From Aurelia coerulea (Eukaryota > Cnidaria > Scyphozoa > Semaeostomeae > Ulmaridae), in assembly GCA_039566865.1 (NCBI GenBank), contig CM076944.1:20544501-20608500 (forward strand): 64,000 nucleotides of DNA. The letters are read 5' to 3'. Below the pieces are notes generated by a model. It was not told the DNA's origin, did no database searches, and saw only the letters and a program-made list of their open reading frames with translations. Made by a program: the position numbers and the translations under genes. This document shows, piece by piece, positions 25,642-40,300 of this stretch (the first letter of the stretch is position 1; each line of letters starts with the position of its first letter).

Positions 25642-25988
25642 TGTGAGATTAACGCCCCAAGCCCGAATCTCAGGGTAGATCCCAGTCCCCTGGTTTGATA
25701 AAGGAATCTCACTCATACGTCAAACTGTTTCCGCTATCCCGTCAGTTGTTCTCGTATATGGTTCAAGACAGTCATCAAAGTTTCTTGTGGTACTGAAGAT
25801 TTTGCTGTATACTGGCTTCTAGTAACGAGATGTCGACTACTGTTTAACCGAACCATCGCACAGATAAAAGATTTGCCCGTTCAATTCGTGCACAGACACT
25901 AGAAGGATCTATCAAGATCAGAATTACTTGGCAAATCAACAAGCCAGCCAATCAATGTGTGTATGACAATTAGCAAACGAAAGAGTAA

Positions 25989-26291
25989 ACATCGGAATGG
26001 TGCATTTATAGCCCATTTGATATGCTTGCTGCCGATAATGAATCAATAAATCCTGAAACTGAACCACAAGCAGCAAAGCTGGACAATCGCCCGAGTTGGC
26101 AACAACATTCTTGATGCCCACCTACCCTTACCGCAGACGTCAAACAAAGGGAATTCGCCAGTCAAATTGAGCCTAGAAGTCGTGCAAAATCGAATGACAG
26201 AAGTTTTTCTCTCCAAAGCGAAGGAACACGTGAACCAGAGCATCCCCGCCCCAAGCAGATCCAGTTGCCACCCCCCTCACACAGAGCCTGA
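25989..26291 (+). pseudogene. Possible decayed coding fragment in the 3.4-kb insertion
   Basis: One + strand frame reads for about 100 codons with a single internal TGA (26112–26114), ending at the TGA at 26289–26291. The translation is polar and rich in Pro, Ser, Glu and Arg, without hydrophobic core segments or a motif I know. Overlapping minus-strand frames (26043–26243 and 26162–26344) are also open, so coding potential is ambiguous. I list it only because it is the longest near-open, protein-like stretch here; it may be chance. Confidence 0.2.
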
Positions 26292-27393
26292 AACAGCCAT
26301 GTAAGCCACAACAGCCACTGCGGTTCCATTTGTCCTTTAACCAAGGTAACATTCCTTCTTTATTTCAGTTGCCTCGTCGCCCATTGCCTCGTTGCTCATT
26401 ATTGCACTTTCCCGACGTTACGCCTAAAAGATTTATATCGAATTGATCACCTCTCTGTACTCAACAGCAAAAAAAACAATGTATAAAAGCCTGAACATTT
26501 TTTATATGGCGAGCGAGGAGACATAGATATGATTTCTTGTATGGTGCATTCTTTAACCCTTTCTCGGCCCCCCCCCCCCTTTCTTGGCTCCTCGATTTTT
26601 TGCACACCTATAATACCCTTGCTTGGCTAAGCCACATCAACAAATTTCAGGCGTGACATACTGTGTCAGCACTGTGAGGGTCCCAATAGCTTAGGCCTCA
26701 CGAGTAGGCCTGCAACTCAAATGTCATGTGTCTGATCACTTTGTGGCATACAGCGTAAATCAAAGCTACAAGACGGGAACACCATCCCTCCCAGGGCACC
26801 ATTTTTTTTTCAAGGCAACTAATTCACCAGCAAACCCCCCCCCCCTTCTCTATTGCCAGTAACCCCCCTCTTATTTTTCAGGTAAAAAACGCCTACCCCA
26901 TTATTGCGTCAATATTTAGTCGCCTGTTCTTTATCAATCACCAGATTCGTGTTTATCTGTGTTTTTATGAGGGTCATTGAAGCCCGGAATCTTTTCAAAT
27001 ATTGCAGATAATTGTCCGTCTTCGTCCATGCGGAGTGGTGCCACATTATTAAAAAACACATCATTAAATTTACTCCCATGGTGACCGAACTGTCTTCACC
27101 AAAGGGTTTAGATGCGCTCTCTCTCTGCAGTTTCCGTGTATTTCAAAACCTGGAATTTTCGGTTTTCATTTGCGTCTAGCTTTACTCACGGCTAAATTAA
27201 ACCATGACTATGATTTACGTAAGAGCACATCCTGCGATACATAATATGGTTTCATACCTCTCCAGCAAATACAAAATAGTTGAATACATTTATTTATTAT
27301 TCATTTAGTTATAATTATCATATTATCATTCGATATTCCTATTTATTACCTAAATGTTTCGATTTTATTACCATTTAATTTTGTTATTTAATC

Positions 27394-27660
27394 GTGTTGT
27401 TGGTCAGGGACCCGCCGTTGTTCTTCTGCGCCTTCCACGAGGTTCTTATTGAGCGTTTTACACAGTCATCCGGATACATACACCCCTATGGTTATGAAAC
27501 ACAACTGCAAGGTCATGGTCTGTACCATGGGTCTACGCCCACCCCTGTCTCCCCTCCAGTCTCGTTTTGTAATGCAAATAAGAAATCCTTGATAGATCAC
27601 CCTGATAGGCAGAATACTTTCATACCTGGAAGGAAAGTTATCAGATCGTTGAGCCTTTAA
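27394..27660 (+). CDS. Hypothetical short ORF in the 3.4-kb insertion
   Basis: An 88-codon frame opening at a TTG, not an ATG, and ending at 27660. The product has no recognisable domain, signal peptide or membrane segment; it contains a Thr/Pro-Val-Ser-Pro-Pro stretch. It could be a piece of a captured exon or simply open by chance in GC-richer sequence. No function can be offered. Confidence 0.12.
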   Translation: MLLVRDPPLFFCAFHEVLIERFTQSSGYIHPYGYETQLQGHGLYHGSTPTPVSPPVSFCNANKKSLIDHPDRQNTFIPGRKVIRSLSL

Positions 27661-30600
27661 CTATCCCACCAACTGCTCATTTTCACTGCTTTTTCAAGGG
27701 ATGTCGGCTTTGGTTCCCACAACAACAATCAATGGGTGTGCACCTGTATGTGAACGAACTGAAATCGATCCACTGGAAGGAAATTTCCTTGTCTGAGTCC
27801 GTGTTGCTTGTGGAAAAATGATTTTAAATAAATTATAGGGCAAACGTTCAAACCTATAACCGCAACAAACACACGTAACCTGTGAAACGATAAATGCAAC
27901 TCAAGGAGCAACAACCAAAATGAACTCCTGACTAGTGAAAAGCTGTTATACATTCTGCAAGAGAAAACGACTTACTCAACAACCCTGAAGAAAAACAAAA
28001 TAATAACTTGTAGCTACAGCAAAGAGCAACGTGTAATAACCAAAACGCGTTTTGGTCGCACATTCGTCGGTTCGGCTTGTGCGAAGAACAATCTTGTACC
28101 CCCTCTCAGCGGTAACCTCAGCTTGGACATTTGGTCAGCCCAATCTTGAAAATCATCAGAAATCATGGCAGTCTTGCGAAGATCACTCTCCATTCCTGAC
28201 AATCACAGATTCAAAATCACAAGCATATACCGGGAGTCGTCAATGTCATAGCTGATTGCAAGATAAAATAAGACAATTTCTTCAGCACATTCTTCAAACT
28301 GAAGCCTGTGGCCAGTTAGGATCTAATAGAAGTTTCAAACGAGACTTGGGAACTTTAGAGCTGACCAAGTCGCGTCCAGGATGTTTGTTTTGTTTTGATA
28401 ACTTAACTTGTTTTGTTTTTATAACAATAACTTGAGCTCGACCTACATTAGCCCCCCCCCCCCCCACCAGCACCAGGTTCCGTTGAGCTTTGGGGCGTAT
28501 CTTGGCGTATCTTGGCGGTTAGGCCACCAAATATGGTGGCGAAAATTTACAATTTATCAGTCCTTAGGCCCGATATATAACCTTATCATCTAGTTTAGGC
28601 CTAAGTCTATATTATTTGTAGTGTAGTTCTTGTGGCTCATTATGAGTCGCCATCTTCAAAGCTTATGTTTACGAAAAGAGGCATGTCTGGTACCCTCGCT
28701 GTTGGGACAGAGGACCTGAGGGCAGGAAAAATCCCTGCAGCTGGCCTCACAAGTACCCACTACGGGGGACCAAGAAAGATGCAAAGAAAAAAAATCAAAG
28801 GAAAAAGAAAAAGAAAAATAACACAATCAGCTGGGGCAACTGATACCTCAGGTACTTCATGGCAGGACAAAATGTACCTCCTATGCTGACCTAGGGGATC
28901 TTAAAGTTTCTTAATTGTTTACATATCGAATGCCAGATGCGACCCCAAAAGCTGCCAAACTGTGTCTCTTTTCTTAGTCCTATCTTCAGGTTCGGTGCAA
29001 AGGAGGTTCCGAAATGGTCTCAGGGCGATAGGGGAGTTAATCTGCCGTTTACGGAGTAAACATCGATTTAATTAAATGTTTACTTTCTCAAAGAAAACAA
29101 AATATAAGCATAAAAAGTGTGGATTAACGCAATATACATATTTCAAAGAGTATTGCGCTCATCGTTCTTTATAACTTTAGTTCTGCCAGCTACTTCTTTT
29201 ATAGCACTATATTAGTGCTGCAGCAACCATTCTTAGAAAAATTACTATAGACATTAGTTGTTTCTTTAGTCTTATTTTAGCTATACTGCATAAACAAAAT
29301 CGATTAATTAAATGTTTATTTTCTCAAAGAAAACAAAATATAAGCACAGAAAGTGTGGATTAACGCACTTTATTAGCTACAATTCATATTATAAAGAGTA
29401 TTGCACTCATCGTTCTTCAAAACTTTTGTTCTGCCAGCTACTTCTTTTATAGCACTATATTAGTGCTGCAGCAACCATTCTTAGAAAAATTACTATAGAC
29501 ATTAGATCGTTCTTAATTCTTACTTTAGCTTTATACTGCATCAACAAACATAGATTAATTAAATGTTTATTTGCTCAAAGAAATCAAAATATAAATACAA
29601 AAAGTGTGGATTAACGCACTCTATTAGCTACAATTCATATTATAAAGAGTATTGCGCTCATCGTTCTTTAAAACTTTAGTTCTGCCAGCTACTTCTTTTA
29701 TAGCACTATGTTAGTGCTGCAGCAACCTTTCTAGGAAACATTACAATAGACATTAGTTCTTTCTTTAGTCTTATTTTAGCTTTATACTGCATCGACAAAC
29801 ATAGATTAATTAAATGTTTATTTGCTCAAAGAAAACAAAATATAAACACAAAAAGTGTGGATTAACGCACTTTATTAGCTACAATTCATATTATAAAGAG
29901 TATTGCGCTAATTGTTTTTTATAACTTAAATTCTGCCAGCTACTACTATTTTAGCACTATATTAGTGCTGCAGCAACCATTCTTAGAAACATTTCTATAG
30001 ACATTAGTTCTTTCTTTAGTCTTATTTTAGCTATACTGCATCAAAAACCATCGATTAATTAAATGTTTATTTTCTCAAAGAAAACAAAATATAAACACAA
30101 AAAGTGTGGATTAATGCACTTTATTAGCTACAATTCATATTATAAAGAGTATTGCACTCATTGTTCTTTATAACTTTAGTTCTGCCAGCTACTACTTTTA
30201 TAGCACTATATTAGTGCTGCAGCAACCATTCTTAGAAACATTTCTATAGACATTAGTTCTTTCTTTAGTCTTATTTTAGCTATACTGCATCAAAACCATC
30301 GATTAATTAAATGTTTATTTTCTCAAAGAAAACAAAATTTGAACACAAAAAGTGTGGATTAACGCACTTTGTTAGCTACAATTCATATCATAAAGAGTAT
30401 TGCGCTCATCGTTCTTTAAAACTTTAGTTCTGCTAGCTACTTCTTTTATAGCACTATATTAGTGCTGCAGCAACGGTTTTTGGAAACATTAATATAGACA
30501 TTAGTTCTTTCTTTAGTCTTATTTTAGCTTTACTGCATCAATAAACATCGATTAATTAAATGTTTATTTGCTCAAAGAAAACAAAATATAAACACAGAAA

Positions 30601-33600
30601 GTGTGGATTAACGCACTTTATTAGCTACAATTCATATTATAAAGAGTATTGCGTTCACCGTTGTTTATAACTTTAATTCTGCCAGCTACTTCTTTTATAG
30701 CACTATATTAGTGCTGCAGCAACCATTCTTGGAAAAATTACTATTAAAAATTAGATCTTTCTTAAGTCTTACTTTAGCTTTATACTGCATCAACAAACAT
30801 CGATTAATTAAATGTTTATTTGCTCAAAGAGAAAAAAATATAAACACAAAAAGTGTGGATTAACGCACATTATTAGCTACAATTTATATTATAAAGAGTA
30901 TTGCGCTCATCGTTCTTTAAAAGTTTAGTTCAGCCAGCTACTTCTTTTATAGCACTATATTTGTGCTGCAGCAACCATTCTTGGAAACAGTACTATAGAC
31001 ATTAGTTCTTTCATTAGTCTTATTTTAGCTTTAATGCGTCAACAAAAATCGATTATTTAAATGGTTATTTGCTCAAAGAAATCAAAATATAAACACAAAA
31101 AGTGTGGATTAACGCACTTTATTAGCTATAATTCAAATTAGAAAAAGTAGTGCGCTTATCGTTCTTCAAAACTTTAGTTCTGCCAGCTACTTCTTTTAAA
31201 GCACTATATTAGTGCTGCAGCAACCTTTCTAGGAAACATTACTATAAACATTAGTTCTTTCTTTACTCTTACTTTAGCTTTATAAAGCATCAACAAACAT
31301 AGATTAATTAAATGTTTATTTGCTCAAAGAAAACAAAATATAAAAACAAAAAGTGTGGATTAGCGCACTTTATTAGCTACAATTCATATTATAAAGAGTA
31401 TTGCGCTCATCGTTCTTTAAAACTTTAGTTCTGCCAGCTACTTCTTTTATAGCACTATATTTGTGCTGCAGCAACCATTCTTGGAAACATTACTATAGAC
31501 ATTACTTCTTTCATTAGTCTTATTTTAGCTTTAATGCATCAACAAAAATCGATTATTTAAATGGTTATTTGCTCAAAGAAATCAAAATATAAAAACAAAA
31601 AGTGTGGATTAACGCACTTTATTAGCTACAATTCATATTATAAAGAGTATTGCGCTCATCGTTCTTTAAAAGTTAAGTTCTGCCAGCTACTACTTTTATA
31701 GCACTATATTAGTGCTGCAGCAACCATTCTTAGAAACATTTCTATAGACATTAGTTCTTTCTTTAGTCTTATTTTAGCTATACTGCATCAAAACCATCGA
31801 TTAATTAAATGTTTATTTTCTCAAAGAAAACAAAATTTGAACACAAAAAGTGTGGATTAACGCACTTTGTTAGCTACAATTCATATCATAAAGAGTATTG
31901 CGCTCATCGTTCTTTAAAACTTTAGTTCTGCTAGCTACTTCTTTTATAGCACTATATTAGTGCTGCAGCAACGGTTTTTGGAAACATTAATATAGACATT
32001 AGTTCTTTCTTTAGTCTTATTTTAGCTTTACTGCATCAATAAACATCGATTAATTAAATGTTTATTTGCTCAAAGAAAACAAAATATAAACACAGAAAGT
32101 GTGGATTAACGCACTTTATTAGCTACAATTCATATTATAAAGAGTATTGCGTTCACCGTTGTTTATAACTTTAATTCTGCCAGCTACTTCTTTTATAGCA
32201 CTATATTAGTGCTGCAGCAACCATTCTTGGAAAAATTACTATTAAAAATTAGATCTTTCTTAAGTCTTACTTTAGCTTTATACTGCATCAACAAACATCG
32301 ATTAATTAAATGTTTATTTGCTCAAAGAGAAAAAAATATAAACACAAAAAGTGTGGATTAACGCACATTATTAGCTACAATTTATATTATAAAGAGTATT
32401 GCGCTCATCGTTCTTTAAAAGTTTAGTTCAGCCAGCTACTTCTTTTATAGCACTATATTTGTGCTGCAGCAACCATTCTTGGAAACAGTACTATAGACAT
32501 TAGTTCTTTCATTAGTCTTATTTTAGCTTTAATGCGTCAACAAAAATCGATTATTTAAATGGTTATTTGCTCAAAGAAATCAAAATATAAACACAAAAAG
32601 TGTGGATTAACGCACTTTATTAGCTATAATTCAAATTAGAAAAAGTAGTGCGCTTATCGTTCTTCAAAACTTTAGTTCTGCCAGCTACTTCTTTTAAAGC
32701 ACTATATTAGTGCTGCAGCAACCTTTCTAGGAAACATTACTATAAACATTAGTTCTTTCTTTACTCTTACTTTAGCTTTATAAAGCATCAACAAACATAG
32801 ATTAATTAAATGTTTATTTGCTCAAAGAAAACAAAATATAAAAACAAAAAGTGTGGATTAGCGCACTTTATTAGCTACAATTCATATTATAAAGAGTATT
32901 GCGCTCATCGTTCTTTAAAACTTTAGTTCTGCCAGCTACTTCTTTTATAGCACTATATTTGTGCTGCAGCAACCATTCTTGGAAACATTACTATAGACAT
33001 TACTTCTTTCATTAGTCTTATTTTAGCTTTAATGCATCAACAAAAATCGATTATTTAAATGGTTATTTGCTCAAAGAAATCAAAATATAAAAACAAAAAG
33101 TGTGGATTAACGCACTTTATTAGCTACAATTCATATTATAAAGAGTATTGCGCTCATCGTTCTTTAAAAGTTAAGTTCTGCCAGCTACTTCTTTTATAGC
33201 ACTATATTAGTGCTGCAGCAACCATTCTTGGAAAAATTACTATTAAAAATTAGATCTTTCTTAAGTCTTACTTTAGCTTTATACTGCATCAACAAACATC
33301 GATTAATTAAATGTTTATTTGCTCAAAGAGAAAAAAATATAAACACAAAAAGTGTGGATTAACGCACTTTATTAGCTACAATTTATATTATAAAGAGTAT
33401 TGCGCTCATCGTTCTTTAAAAGTTTAGTTCAGCCAGCTACTTCTTTTATAGCACTATATTTGTGCTGCAGCAACCATTCTTGGAAACAGTACTATAGACA
33501 TTAGTTCTTTCATTAGTCTTATTTTAGCTTTAATGCATCAACAAAAATCGATTATTTAAATGGTTATTTGCTCAAAGAAATCAAAATATAAAAACAAAAA

Positions 33601-36600
33601 GTGTGGATTAGCGCACTTTATTAGCTACAATTCATATTATAAAGAGTATTGCGCTAATCGTTCTTTAAAACTTTAGTTCTGCCAGCTACTTCTTTTATAG
33701 CACTATATTTGTGCTGCAGCAACCATTCTTGGAAACAGTACTATAGACATTAGTTCTTTCATTAGTCTTATTTTAGCTTTAATGCATCAACAAAAATCGA
33801 TTATTTAAATGGTTATTTGCTCAAAGAAATCAAAATATAAACACAAAAAGTGTGGATTAACGCACTTTATTAGCTATAATTCAAATTAGAAAAAGTAGTG
33901 CGCTTATCGTTCTTCAAAACTTTAGTTCTGCCAGCTACTTCTTTTAAAGCACTATATTAGTGCTGCAGCAACCTTTCTAAGAAACATTACTATAAACATT
34001 AGTTCTTTCTTTACTCTTACTTTAGCTTTATAAAGCATCAACAAACATAGATTAATTAAATGTTTATTTGCTCAAAGAAAACAAAATATAAAAACAAAAA
34101 GTGTGGATTAGCGCACTTTATTAGCTACAATTCATATTATAAAGAGTATTGCGCTCATCGTTCTTTAAAACTTTAGTTCTGCCAGCTACTTCTTTTATAG
34201 CACTATATTTGTGCTGCAGCAACCATTCTTGGAAACATTACTTTAGACATTACTTCTTTCATTAGTCTTATTTTAGCTTTAATGCATCAACAAAAATCGA
34301 TTATTTAAATGGTTATTTGCTCAAAGAAATCAAAATATAAACACAAAAAGTGTGGATTAACGCACTTTATTAGCTATAATTCAAATTAGAAAAAGTAGTG
34401 CGCTTATCGTTCTTTAAAACTTTAGTTCTGCCAGCTACTTCTTTTATAGCACTATATTAGTGCTGCAGCAACCATTCTTAGAAACATTAATATAGACATT
34501 AGTTCTTTCTTTAGTCTTATTTTAGCTTTACTGCATCAACAAACATCGATTAATTGAATGTTTATTTTCTCAAAGAAATCAAAATTTAAACACAAATAGT
34601 GTGGATTAACGCACTATACATATTTCAAAGAGCATTGCGCTCATCGTTCTTTATAACTTTAGTGCTGCAGCAACCATTCTTAGAAACATTTCTGTAGACA
34701 TTAGTTCTTTCTTTTGTTTCATATTTAGCTATACTGCATAAACAAAATCGATTAATTAAATGTTTTTTTTTTCAAAGAAAACAAAATATAAGCACAGAAA
34801 GTGTGGATTATCGCACTTTATTAGCTACAATTCATATTATAAAGAGTATTGCACTCATCGTTCTTCAAAACTTTATTTCTGATAGCTACTTCTTTTATAG
34901 CACTATATTAGTGCTGCAGCAACCATTCTTAGAAAAATTACTATAGACATTAGATCGTTCTTAATTCTTACTTTAGCTTTATACTGCATCAACAAACATA
35001 GATTAATTAAATGTTTATTTGCTCAAAGAAATCAAAATATAAATACAAAAAGTGTGGATTAACGCACTCTATTAGCTACAATTCATATTATAAAGAGTAT
35101 TGCGCTCATCGTTCTTTAAAACTTTAGTTCTGCCAGCTACTTCTTTTATAGCACTATGTTAGTGCTGCAGCAACCTTTCTAGGAAACATTACAATAGACA
35201 TTAGTTCTTTCTTTAGTCTTATTTTAGCTTTATACTGCATCGACAAACATAGATTAATTAAATGTTTATTTGCTCAAAGAAAACAAAATATAAACACAAA
35301 AAGTGTGGATTAACGCACTTTATTAGCTACAATTCATATTATAAAGAGTATTGCGCTAATTGTTTTTTATAACTTAAATTCTGCCAGCTACTACTATTTT
35401 AGCACTATATTAGTGCTGCAGCAACCATTCTTAGAAACATTTCTATAGACATTAGTTCTTTCTTTAGTCTTATTTTAGCTATACTGCATCAAAAACCATC
35501 GATTAATTAAATGTTTATTTTCTCAAAGAAAACAAAATATAAACACAAAAAGTGTGGATTAATGCACTTTATTAGCTACAATTCATATTATAAAGAGTAT
35601 TGCACTCATTGTTCTTTATAACTTTAGTTCTGCCAGCTACTACTTTTATAGCACTATATTAGTGCTGCAGCAACCATTCTTAGAAACATTTCTATAGACA
35701 TTAGTTCTTTCTTTAGTCTTATTTTAGCTATACTGCATCAAAACCATCGATTAATTAAATGTTTATTTTCTCAAAGAAAACAAAATTTGAACACAAAAAG
35801 TGTGGATTAACGCACTTTGTTAGCTACAATTCATATCATAAAGAGTATTGCGCTCATCGTTCTTTAAAACTTTAGTTCTGCTAGCTACTTCTTTTATAGC
35901 ACTATATTAGTGCTGCAGCAACGGTTTTTGGAAACATTAATATAGACATTAGTTCTTTCTTTAGTCTTATTTTAGCTTTACTGCATCAATAAACATCGAT
36001 TAATTAAATGTTTATTTGCTCAAAGAAAACAAAATATAAACACAGAAAGTGTGGATTAACGCACTTTATTAGCTACAATTCATATTATAAAGAGTATTGC
36101 GCTCACCGTTGTTTATAACTTTAATTCTGCCAGCTACTTCTTTTATAGCACTATATTAGTGCTGCAGCAACCATTCTTGGAAAAATTACTATTAAAAATT
36201 AGATCTTTCTTAAGTCTTACTTTAGCTTTATACTGCATCAACAAACATCGATTAATTAAATGTTTATTTGCTCAAAGAGAAAAAAATATAAACACAAAAA
36301 GTGTGGATTAACGCACTTTATTAGCTACAATTTATATTATAAAGAGTATTGCGCTCATCGTTCTTTAAAAGTTTAGTTCAGCCAGCTACTTCTTTTATAG
36401 CACTATATTAGTGCTACAGCAACCATTCTTAGTAACATTTCTATAGACATTAGTTCTTTCTTTAGTCTTATTTTAGCTTTACTGCATCAAGAAACATCGA
36501 TTAATTGAATGTTTATTTTCTCAAAGAAAACAAAATTTAAACACAAAAAGTGTGGATTAACGCACTATACATATTTCAAAGAGTATTGCGCTCATTGTTC

Positions 36601-37389
36601 TTTAAAACTTTAGTTCTGCCAGCTACTACTTTTATAGCACTATATTAGTGCTGCAGCAACCGTTCTTGGAAACATTACTATAGAAATTAGTTCTTTCTTA
36701 AGTTTTATTTTCGCTTTACTGCATCAAAAAACATCGATTAATTAAATGTTTATTTTCTCAAAGAAAACAAAATTTAAACACAAATAGTGTGGATTAACGC
36801 AATATACATATTTCAAAGAGTATTGCGCTCATTGTTCTTTATAACTTTAGTTCTGCCAGCTACTTCTTTCATAGCACTATATCAGTGCTGCAGCAACCAT
36901 TCTTGGAAACAATACTATAGACATTAGTTGTTTCTTAAGTCTTATTGTAGCTTTACTGCATCAACAAACATCGATTAATTAAATGTTTATTTTTTCAAAG
37001 AAAACAAAATATAAACACAAAAAGTGTAGATTAACGTACTTTATTAGCTACAATTCATATTATAAAGAGTATTGCGCTCATCGAACTTTAAATCTTTAGT
37101 TCTGCCAGCTACTTCTTTTATAGCACTTTATTAGTGCAGCAGCAACCATTCTTGGAAACATTACTTTAGACAATAGTTGTTTCTTAAGTCTTTTTGTAGC
37201 TTTACTGCATCAACAAACATCGATTAATTAAATGTTTATTATTTCAAAGAAAACAAAATATAAACACAAAAAGTGTGGATTAACGCACTTTATTAGCTAC
37301 AATTCATATCATAAAGAGTATTGCACTCATCGTTCTTTAAGACTGTAGTTCTGCCAGCTACTTCTTTTATAGCATTAAATTAGTGCTGC

Positions 37390-40300
37390 AGCAACTATTA
37401 TTGGAAAAATTAATATGGAAATTAGTTCTTTCTTTGGTCTTACTTTAGCTTTACTCCATCAACAAATATCGATTAATTAAATGTTTATTTTCCCAAAGAA
37501 AGCAAAATATAAACACAAAAAGTGTGGATTAACGCACTTCATTAGCTACAATTCATATTAGAAAGAGTATTGCGCTCATCGTTCTTTAAAACTTTAGTTC
37601 TGCCAGCTACTTCTTTTATAGCACTATATTAGGGCTGCAGCAACCATTCTTAGCAACTTTTCTATAGATATTAGTTCTTTCTTTAGTCTTATTTTAGCTT
37701 TACTGCATCAACAAACATCGATTAATTGAATGTTTATTTATTCAAAGTAAACAAAATTTAATCACAAATAGTGTGGATTTACGCACTATACATATTTCAA
37801 AGAGTATTGCGCTAATTGTTCTTTATATCTTTAGTTCTGCCAGCTACCACTTTTATAGCACTATATTAGTGCTGCAGCAACCATTCTTGGAAACATTATT
37901 ATAGAAATTAGTTCTTTCTTAAGTCTTATTTCAGCTTTACTGCATCAACAAACATCGATTAATTGAATGTTTATTTATTCAAAGTAAACAAAATTTAATC
38001 ACAAATAGTGTGGATTTACGCACTATATATATTTCAAAGAGTATTGCGCTAATTGTTCTTTATATCTTTATTTCTGCCAGCTACTACTTTTATAGCACTA
38101 TATTAGTCCTGCAGCAACCATTCTTGGAAACATTACTATAGAAATTAGTTCTTTCTTAAGTCTTATTTTATCTTTACTGCATCAAAACACATCGATTAAT
38201 TAAATGTTTATTTTCTCAAAGAAAACAAAACTTTAACACAAAACGTGTGGATTAACGCACTTTGTTAGCTACAATTCATATCATAAAGACTTTTGCTCTC
38301 ATCGTTACTTAAACTCTAGTTTTGCAAGCTACTTTTTTATAGTACTATATTAGCGCTGCAGCAACCATTCTTGGAAACATTACTATAGACATTAGTTCTT
38401 TCTTTAGTCTTACTTTAGCTTTACCGCATCAACAAACATCGATTTAATTAAATGTTTATTTTCTAAAAGAAAACAAAATATAAAAAATAAAAAAAGTGTG
38501 AATTAACGCACTTTATTAGCTACAATTCATATTATAAAGAGTATTGCACTCATCGTTCTTTACAACTTTGGTTCTGCCAGCTACTTCTTTTATAGCACTA
38601 TATTAGTGCTGCAGAAACCTATCTAGGAAACATTTCTATAGAGATTAGTTCTTTCTTTAGTCTTATTTTAGCTTTACCGTATCAACAAACATCGATTAAT
38701 TAAATGTTTATTTTCTCAAAGAAAACAAAATATAAACACAAAAAGAGTGGAATAACGCACTTTATTAGCATCCATTCATATTTTAAAGAGTTTTGCTCTC
38801 ATCGTTACTTAAAACTTTAGTTTTGCAAGATACTTCTTATATAGCACTATATTAGTGCTGCAGCAACCATTCTTGGAAACATTACTATCGACATTAGTTC
38901 TTTCTTTAGTCTTATTTTAGCTTTGGTTCTGCCAGCTACTTCTTTTATAGCACTATATTACTGCTACAGCAACTATTCTTGGAAATATTACTATAGACAT
39001 TAGTTCTTTCTTTAGTCTTATTTTAGCTTTACTGCATCAACAAGCATCGATTCATTAAATGTTTATTTTCTTAAAGAAAACAAAATATAAACACAAAAAG
39101 TGTGGATTAACGCACTTTATTAGCTTCATTTCATATTATAAAGAGTATTGCACTCATCGTTCTTTACAACTTTGGTTCTGCCAGCTACTTCTTTTATAGC
39201 ACTATATTAATGCTGCAGAAACCTATCTAGGAAACATTACTATAGAGATTAGTTCTTTCTTTAGTCTTATTTTAGCTTTACCGTATCAACAAACATCGAT
39301 TAATTAAATGTTTATTTTCTCAGAGAAAACAAAATATAAAAACAAAAAGTGTAGAATAACGCACTTTATTAGCTTCCATTCATATTTCAAAGAGTATTGC
39401 GTTCATCGTTCTTTATAATTTTAGTTCTGCCAGCTACTTCTTTTAAAGCACTATATTAGTGCTGCAGCAACCATTCTTAGAAACATTTCTATAGACATTA
39501 GTTCTTTCTTTAGTCTTATTTTAGCTATACTGCATCAAAAACCATCGATTAATTAAATGTTTATTTTCTCAAAGAAAACAAAATTTGAACACAAAAAGTG
39601 TGGATTAACGCACTTTGTTAGCTACAATTCATATCATAAAGAGTATTGCGCTCATCGTTCTTTAAAACTTTAGTTCTGCTAGCTACTTCTTTTATAGCAC
39701 TATATTAGTGCTGCAGCAACAGTTTTTGGAAACATTAATATAGACATTAGTTCTTTCTTTAGTCTTATTTTAGCTTTAGTGCATCAATAAACATCGATTA
39801 ATTAAATGTTAATTTGCTCAAAGAAAACAAAATATAAACACAAAAAGTGTGGATTAACGCACTTTATTAGCTACAATTCATATTATAAAGATTATTGCGC
39901 TAATCGTTGTTTATAACTTTAGTTCTGCCAGCTACTTCTTTTATAGCACTATATTAGTGCTGCAGCAACCATTATTGGAAAAATTAATATGGACATTAGT
40001 TCTTTCTTTGGTCTTACTTTAGCTTCACAGCATCAACAAATATCGATTAATTAAATGTTTATTTTCTCAAAGAAAGCAAAATATAAACACAAAAAGTGTG
40101 GATTAACGCACTTCATTAGCTACAATTCATATTAGAAAGAGTATTGCCCTCATCGTTCTTTAAAACATTAGTTCTGCCAGCTACTTCTTTTATAACACTA
40201 TATTAGTGCTGCAGCAACCATTCTTAGCAGTTTTTCTATAGACATTAGTTCTTTCTTTAGTCTTATTTTAGCTTAACTGCATCAACAAACATCGATTAAT

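Larger units (their letters stand above)
25642..29057. mobile_element. Unidentified 3.4-kb insertion in the satellite
   Basis: The satellite breaks after AAA (25639–25641) and resumes at AAA (29058–29060), so removing the insert and one AAA restores the monomer exactly; this looks like a 3-bp target duplication. Near the ends lie AGATTAACGCCCC (25646–25658) and, inverted, its 12/13 match (29031–29043), a possible short imperfect terminal inverted repeat, though offset from the very ends by 4 and 14 nt. Base composition is far less AT-rich than the satellite. Three poly-C runs occur at about 26568–26579 (12), 26835–26845 (11) and 28452–28465 (14). ORFs are short; none carries a motif I recognise. 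It may be a non-autonomous DNA element or a transposed host segment. Confidence 0.6.

Noticed and set aside
28632..28889. 85-codon ORF with a Lys/Arg-rich stretch
   Set aside because: The basic run comes from an AAGAAAAA-type low-complexity tract; no recognisable protein feature.
25642..29057. LTR retrotransposon (the insert begins TGTG)
   Set aside because: No direct terminal repeat was found between the two ends, no polypurine tract or primer site is evident, and there is no gag-pol coding.
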